This document shows, one piece after another, positions 55,794 to 61,702 of a stretch of DNA of 61,702 bases. The stretch comes from Nautiliaceae bacterium (GTDB lineage: Bacteria > Campylobacterota > Campylobacteria > Campylobacterales > Nautiliaceae). A program made the translations under genes and the position numbers. Each line of letters opens with the position of its first letter. Within the stretch, counting starts at the first letter, position 1. The notes under the pieces are model-generated. The model was not told the origin of the DNA and did no database searches. It saw only the letters and a program-made list of their open reading frames with translations. The DNA lies in contig JALVVX010000010.1 in the NCBI GenBank assembly GCA_027038555.1, forward strand, positions 1 to 61,702. Direction: 5' to 3'.

Positions 55794-57338
55794 TTGAAGA
55801 GGATAGTTTTTTTTATATTTTTATTTTCTTTTGTTTTTGCAAATGTAGGTTATTATTCTTACGGGTGGTCTTTTGTTGCTGCACTTTCTTATGTAGGTTC
55901 TTGTTCGCCTGGTTCTTTTACTTGTAATAACGGAACAAATCCGCATTGTTTGTGCGCTGATGGTAAAATGTATACTACTGCCCCGCAAGTTGATTTTTAT
56001 ATTTCTTCTAATTATAACCGTGCTTGTTTACTTAATAATGCACAAAAAAAAACTTCTTTAATAGTTCAGGTTGGAGATAAATATTCTTTTTCTTCTGTTT
56101 CTAAGACGATTTTTTGGTATGATAGCTTGGATGATATGGAATTTTGTAAAAATAAGGATGGTTATATTTTTAATTCTACTGATAATGTTTGGTATCCTAC
56201 AAATTCTGGTTTTACTCCTATTTGTGCAAATGGTAAAGTTTGGTCTCCTGAGCAGGAAAAATGTATTGATGATTTTAATACTCAACGTGATAAATGTTAT
56301 CAAAAGTGTGGTGGTGAAGAATTTACTAAGTCTTTTACTGTTGATTCAAATGGAAGTTCTACATGTGTTTGTAAATTGTGTTCTGATATATATAATGACT
56401 TTGTTCAATACTGTAATACTCAGGGTGGAACTTTAAAAGATTTTAGTTGTCAGGACGATGGTGAGAAAATAGTTTCTTTATCTTCTACAAAACAAACTCC
56501 AGATATTTGTTCTATTCCTAATGATAATTATCAAAGTGATGCAAATAATTCTGATAATAATTTGAGTGATGATTCTAATGTCAGTGATTCTGGTTCTCAA
56601 AATAACATTTCTAATTCTAATTCCCAGGAGAGTACAAATGATGGATCAAATAATCGAAATAATAGTGATGGCGACAATGGTTCTTCTTCCTCTAATATTT
56701 CTCAATCTAATACTGATACTAATTCAAGTAGTAAAGTAGATTGTTGTTCTTATTATAAAGGGCATAAAGGTACTTGGACATCTGTAAATGGCTGTCTTGA
56801 ATATACTATTCCTGAGACAGGTCAAAAATGTAGAATAAAAGATGATGGTTTAAAATGTTATGTTTGCAGTTCTGGCAGTTCTTCTGATTCTAATTCTTCA
56901 GGTTCTATTAATGATATTGTTACAAAAATAGATCAGACAAATTCCCGTCTTGATAAAATTAATAATACTTTAAACGATATTATTGATTTAAAGCCTTCTC
57001 ATACTCCTGATGGTAATTTGAGCTCTGATGAAATTTCTATTTTTTCCGGTTTTACTGATACTATATCTAATACTAAGAAAGCTCTTGGTGATCTTACTGA
57101 TTCTGCTAATAAATTAAAAGATTTAATTTCTAATCCAAAAAAGTTTACTTTGTTTTCTGATAATAATATCGTTACTTGTCCTATTGTTACTCATATTTAT
57201 AATCAGGAAATTTCTGTTGATATTTGTAAGTTTATTTATCCTTATAAGCCTATTCTTGAACTTTTTTTTACTTTGATTTTTTCTTTATATGTTGTTTTTT
57301 ATTTCTTTGATGTTATTTTGAAAGGGGGTAATAAATGA
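55794..57338 (+). CDS. pIII-like adsorption protein
   Basis: This 514-residue protein starts with TTG after an AGGAT site. A signal peptide (about 1-16) leads to a cysteine-rich N-terminal receptor-binding region (to about 240). A low-complexity Ser/Asn/Asp linker (about 242-312) follows, then a second cysteine-rich patch, a helical region and a C-terminal membrane anchor (about 488-508, LELFFTLIFSLYVVFYFF). This is the layout of inovirus pIII, which binds pilus and Tol receptors and ends assembly. The receptor is unknown. Confidence 0.82.
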   Translation: MKRIVFFIFLFSFVFANVGYYSYGWSFVAALSYVGSCSPGSFTCNNGTNPHCLCADGKMYTTAPQVDFYISSNYNRACLLNNAQKKTSLIVQVGDKYSFSSVSKTIFWYDSLDDMEFCKNKDGYIFNSTDNVWYPTNSGFTPICANGKVWSPEQEKCIDDFNTQRDKCYQKCGGEEFTKSFTVDSNGSSTCVCKLCSDIYNDFVQYCNTQGGTLKDFSCQDDGEKIVSLSSTKQTPDICSIPNDNYQSDANNSDNNLSDDSNVSDSGSQNNISNSNSQESTNDGSNNRNNSDGDNGSSSSNISQSNTDTNSSSKVDCCSYYKGHKGTWTSVNGCLEYTIPETGQKCRIKDDGLKCYVCSSGSSSDSNSSGSINDIVTKIDQTNSRLDKINNTLNDIIDLKPSHTPDGNLSSDEISIFSGFTDTISNTKKALGDLTDSANKLKDLISNPKKFTLFSDNNIVTCPIVTHIYNQEISVDICKFIYPYKPILELFFTLIFSLYVVFYFFDVILKGGNK

Positions 57339-57775
57339 AATTTTTAGTTGAAGGTATTGCTTTTTTAATTGGCTGGTTACTTAAGAATAAAGCTTTGTCT
57401 ATTGCAAAACTACCTGTTAAGATTGCTGTTTCTGGTTTTGTTGGTTTAGCTTTAACTTTTTTTATTTCTGCTTTTATTCTTTTTGCTAATTTTCTTTTAC
57501 AAGTTTTGAATGATCTTTATGATCTTTTGGATCAGGTTAATAATGCTACTCCTGGACAAGGACAGGCTTATGGTGTTTCTTTATCTTCTATTTGGCATGC
57601 TTTTCTTGGTTTTATGTCTGCTAGTGGTTTAGGTCATGCAATTTATTTATCTCTTAATTTATTTTTATCTTTATTGTTTACTTATTATGGTGTTAAGATT
57701 GCCATACTTGTAGGATTTGCTTTTAAAGAGACTGCTAAGTTGTTAACACAAACTGCTACTGTGATTGAAAGTTAA
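57335..57775 (+). CDS. pVI-like minor coat membrane protein
   Basis: This 146-residue protein has three or four hydrophobic helices (about 5-16, 32-58, 87-120) and a short polar region (NATPGQGQAYG). It overlaps the pIII-like gene by 4 bases and precedes the Zot gene, the order pIII-pVI-pI of Ff phages. pVI sits with pIII at the virion tip. Confidence 0.72.
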   Translation: MKFLVEGIAFLIGWLLKNKALSIAKLPVKIAVSGFVGLALTFFISAFILFANFLLQVLNDLYDLLDQVNNATPGQGQAYGVSLSSIWHAFLGFMSASGLGHAIYLSLNLFLSLLFTYYGVKIAILVGFAFKETAKLLTQTATVIES

Positions 57776-57779
57776 GAAG

Positions 57780-58943
57780 ATGATTAATTTAATAACAGGT
57801 GTACCAGGAAGTGGAAAAACTTATTTAGCCGTTAAGTTCATTTATGATGAATTACATTCAAAAAATCCTAAATACAAGTATGTTTATACTAATATTAATC
57901 TTAATTTTAAAAAATGTGATTCTTATAAAAAAGATTTTGTTATACCTTTAAATTTAGATGATTTGATGCAAAGAATTGAAAAAGATTATGAACTTAGCGA
58001 ACTTTTTAAGCAAAACAAACTTTTTGATGATGATACTGGTGTGTTAATTACTGATTATGATTCATATGTTAGAGGGAAACTAAAACTTTTTGAACCTTAT
58101 GAGCTTTCTTTAATTATTTTAGATGAATGTCATCTATATTTTGAAAGTAGTGTTGATAATAAACTTTTAAGATTTCTTTCTTATCACAGACATTTTGATA
58201 TTGATATTTTTTTGATAACACAAAATAAATCTTTAATAAATCGTAAATACCTTGCTTTTATTGAGAATATGTATATTGGTGAAAATCCTTCTAAAAGACT
58301 TTTTTCAAAAGTTTTTGTTTATAAACTTTATGCTTCCTGGAAGGAATATAAGAATAATTTAGTTTCTAAGGAAAAAATTAAGTTTGATAAAAAGATTGCT
58401 GATTGTTATAATTCTGGTTCTACCAAAATTCGTAAAAGCTTAGCTTATAAACTTTTAATTCCTCTTTTTATTATTGCTCTTTTTACTTTTTTAGCTTTTA
58501 AAGGACTTACTAATAAATTTAAATGTGGACATTTTATTTGTCCTGCAAGTAATGTTCGTTCTGTTGATAATTCTTCTAATAATGTTGTTTCTCAAAAACA
58601 TATAAAAAATAAATTACAAACTGAAAACAGAGTGCATGAGCTTAAAGCGAAAAATAAAAATTCTCATTATGATCTTTCTGATTATAAGTTTTATTATGTC
58701 TTAGAATGTTTTAATAAAAAATGTATTTTAAATTCTTCTTTTTCTGTTTCTCGTGCTTTGCTTACTTTTATATTACAGTCATCTGATCATGTGTTAGTTG
58801 CTGTTGATAACTCTTTAATTCAGTCTACTTATTATCTTGTCACAAATTTTGATCTTTTTAAATTTTTAAGAAAACAAGGGGGCTTTTATGATGAAGATGA
58901 AAATGATAAGAATGTTCATTATTCTGTTTTTGGTGATAAGTAA
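57780..58943 (+). CDS. Zot-family (pI) phage assembly ATPase
   Basis: The protein has 387 residues from the ATG at 57780. The N-terminal Zot domain has Walker A GVPGSGKT (about 7-14) and Walker B-like LSLIILDECHLYFE. A single membrane helix (about 219-240, LLIPLFIIALFTFLAF) separates it from a periplasmic C-terminus. It works in the inner membrane and extrudes the phage through the secretin. It overlaps the secretin gene by 56 bases. Confidence 0.92.
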   Translation: MINLITGVPGSGKTYLAVKFIYDELHSKNPKYKYVYTNINLNFKKCDSYKKDFVIPLNLDDLMQRIEKDYELSELFKQNKLFDDDTGVLITDYDSYVRGKLKLFEPYELSLIILDECHLYFESSVDNKLLRFLSYHRHFDIDIFLITQNKSLINRKYLAFIENMYIGENPSKRLFSKVFVYKLYASWKEYKNNLVSKEKIKFDKKIADCYNSGSTKIRKSLAYKLLIPLFIIALFTFLAFKGLTNKFKCGHFICPASNVRSVDNSSNNVVSQKHIKNKLQTENRVHELKAKNKNSHYDLSDYKFYYVLECFNKKCILNSSFSVSRALLTFILQSSDHVLVAVDNSLIQSTYYLVTNFDLFKFLRKQGGFYDEDENDKNVHYSVFGDK

Positions 58944-60066
58944 TGTTTTTGCTTTTGATTTAAAAAAGACTGATTTTGAAACTTTTACTAATTATGTTTC
59001 TTATTCTATAAATAAAAATATTATTATTTCAGATTCTGTTGATACTAAATTTAGTATTTTTATGCCTTCTGATTCTATGTCTAAGAAAGAAATTTTAAAT
59101 TATTATCTTAGAATTTTAAATTTAAAAAATCTTTCTTATAAAATTACTCGTGATACTATTTTAGTTTATAAGCCTAAAGATCCCACTTTAAAAACTTATG
59201 TAATAAAGTATAATTATATTCCAAAAGAAAAACTTTCTTCTTTTTTAAAATCTCTTTATCCTGATTTAAAATTTTTCATTTTCCAGGATAGAGTTGTTTT
59301 TTCATCTACATATGCAAATTATCTTAATATTAAGCAGGTTTTATATTCTTTGCAGAGATCTTATTTAACTTCTGTTGTTAATTTTAACATTGTTGTTATT
59401 AATAATAAAAAACTTAAAAAAGTTGGTACTGAACTTAATTTACCTTTTCAATCTAAAAATCTCTTGTTAAGTCTTTCTTCTTCTACTTTTAATATTGTCC
59501 CTACTTATCCAGGTGATCTTGGTATTGTTTTAAATCTTTTATATCAAAAAGGTGTTTCTGAATCTATTTCTAAACCATCTCTTAAACTTATTGATGGAAA
59601 CAATTATACTCTTGAGAGTGTAAATAAAATTCCTTATATTACTAAAACTATTAAATATAGCAGAGATGGAACACCTTATACTGAGACTGATTTAAAATAT
59701 AAAGATGTAGGATTACGTATTTATATTAAAAATGTTAATATTTCTGAAAAATCTGTAAACTTTGATCTTGATATTTTTATTGAAAATTTAGTTTCTATTG
59801 AAAATAATATCCCTATTACGGATCTTAAACATTTAACTACTCATGTTGAACTTACTAAAAAACATTCTCATTATCTTTTGTCCGGTCTTCGTTCTGTAAC
59901 TAAGATAAATTCAAAAGAAGGTATTCCTTATTTATCTAAAATACCTTTTTTAGGTTTTTTATTTCAGAATGATGAAAGTTCTGTTCAAGATTTTTCTTTT
60001 GCTTTGATTGTTTCTACTGACTATTTTAATACGCAAAACAAGCCAACGCCTGAGGAGCGCCCGTGA
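58888..60066 (+). CDS. Phage secretin (pIV-like)
   Basis: This 392-residue protein has a signal peptide (to about residue 22), N-domains (FTNYVSYSINKNIIISDSV; YLRILNLKNLSYKI) and a C-terminal secretin barrel domain. The latter has the NFNIVVINNKKLKKVG strand, SISKPSLKLIDG, and the signature GIPYLSKIPFLGFLFQ. It makes the outer-membrane pore for virion exit. It starts at 58888 after an AGGGGG site, within the Zot gene. Its last codons form part of a GC-rich hairpin. Confidence 0.92.
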   Translation: MMKMKMIRMFIILFLVISNVFAFDLKKTDFETFTNYVSYSINKNIIISDSVDTKFSIFMPSDSMSKKEILNYYLRILNLKNLSYKITRDTILVYKPKDPTLKTYVIKYNYIPKEKLSSFLKSLYPDLKFFIFQDRVVFSSTYANYLNIKQVLYSLQRSYLTSVVNFNIVVINNKKLKKVGTELNLPFQSKNLLLSLSSSTFNIVPTYPGDLGIVLNLLYQKGVSESISKPSLKLIDGNNYTLESVNKIPYITKTIKYSRDGTPYTETDLKYKDVGLRIYIKNVNISEKSVNFDLDIFIENLVSIENNIPITDLKHLTTHVELTKKHSHYLLSGLRSVTKINSKEGIPYLSKIPFLGFLFQNDESSVQDFSFALIVSTDYFNTQNKPTPEERP

Positions 60067-60096
60067 GGACGCACCGCAAGGCGGGGGCTGTTTTGC
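60033..60096 (+). other. GC-rich hairpin before rep: candidate origin or terminator
   Basis: GCAAAACA-GCC (60033-60044) pairs with 60084-60096 with one bulge. CGCC/GGCG and GCG/CGC stems lie inside, making a strong hairpin in otherwise very AT-rich DNA. It overlaps the secretin stop codon and ends 38 bases before the rep ribosome site. A plus-strand origin or a terminator isolating rep are both possible. Confidence 0.55.
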
Positions 60097-60133
60097 CTCT
60101 TGACCATTTATTAATTAAATGTGTCAAAAATTT

Positions 60134-60145
60134 AAGGGGGCTTAA

Positions 60146-60152
<7 letters not shown>
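60134..60152 (+). repeat. 19-base translation-start block, second copy
   Basis: AAGGGGGCTTAAATGAATG here is identical to 53987-54005. Each covers a GGGGG ribosome site and ATG start. Similar GGGGG sites stand before most prophage genes. Confidence 0.8.
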
Positions 60153-61612
<1,460 letters not shown>

Positions 61613-61661
61613 GAAAAATTATGATTATTTTGATAAAATATTGATATGTTTTAAGGAAATA

Positions 61662-61702
61662 ATGATGAAAAAAATTAGTATAATAGGATTAGGGTATGTA
61701 GG
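61662..61702 (+). CDS. Nucleotide-sugar dehydrogenase (partial, N-terminus only)
   Basis: Only the first 13 codons are in the window: MMKKISIIGLGYVG, the beginning of a Rossmann NAD-binding fold as in UDP-glucose/GDP-mannose dehydrogenases. An AAGGAA site precedes the ATG; the second ATG at 61665 is equally possible. It differs from wecC and ugd in this window, so it would be a third such enzyme. Confidence 0.65.
   Translation, partial: MMKKISIIGLGYV

Overview
The window is AT-rich chromosome (roughly 30% G+C by eye) from a Campylobacterota (epsilonproteobacterial) organism, most likely a thermophilic Nautiliales relative (Nautilia/Caminibacter/Lebetimonas). The reasons are gene order and family. 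flgB-flgC-fliE-ftsI and nifU-(Cj1640-like)-murE-ybaB-PDZ-ispA-tkt follow the Campylobacter jejuni order, purA is followed by a FliJ-like gene as in Helicobacter, and an Hsp20 gene is present. The genus is an inference.

Layout. (1) 1-4970, minus strand: an envelope operon ftsW-murG-lpxL-capsule/Kdo-type transferase-glycosyltransferase-msbA. (2) 5060-12241, plus: flagellar rod genes, ftsI, an MscS channel, an AsmA-like protein, Hsp20 and a purine permease. (3) 12333-15422: a structured leader and the rpmJ-rpsM-rpsK-rpsD-rpoA-rplQ operon. (4) 15432-22633: nifU, murE, panD, ispA and tkt, with a decayed nucleotidyltransferase gene before tkt. (5) 22699-30164: a class V aminotransferase, hisZ, purA, fliJ-like, a Sua5-like gene, galU and glmS. 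(6) 30195-34215: accessory DNA with a four-helix-bundle gene, galE, two tandem MNT/HEPN pairs and a UDP-glucuronate-4-epimerase-like gene. (7) 34312-52118: a Wzy-type surface polysaccharide locus with wecC, wecB, flippase, polymerase, acetyltransferases, glycosyltransferases, heparinase-like enzyme, initiating transferase, Wza, Wzc, CpsB-type phosphatase and Ugd. A broken comEA-like gene follows. (8) 52387-61444: an apparently complete inovirus (filamentous phage) prophage of about 9.0 kb inserted in the 3' half of an initiator tRNA gene. It is followed by tRNA-Gln and the start of a third nucleotide-sugar dehydrogenase.

How the genes work together. galU, ugd, galE, the glucuronate epimerase, wecB and wecC supply UDP-sugars including ManNAcA. 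The sugar transferase starts the repeat on undecaprenyl phosphate, the glycosyltransferases extend it, Wzx and Wzy flip and polymerise it, and Wza/Wzc/CpsB export it and control its length. The prophage carries lysogeny genes (HTH repressor, small membrane protein, integrase) and a rightward module: DNA-binding protein, major coat, minor coats, pIII-like adsorption protein, pVI-like protein, Zot assembly ATPase, secretin and HUH replication initiator.

The most unusual points are these. The phage Rep frame runs through the attachment site and antisense across two host tRNAs. Compensated T-stem differences separate the two att copies. Two strong hairpins in the phage are candidates for origin or packaging signal. 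A family of degenerate 7-nt-period tandem repeats lies between genes and has also been absorbed into coding sequence (galE, murE, a lipoprotein signal peptide). A hairpin leader precedes the ribosomal operon.
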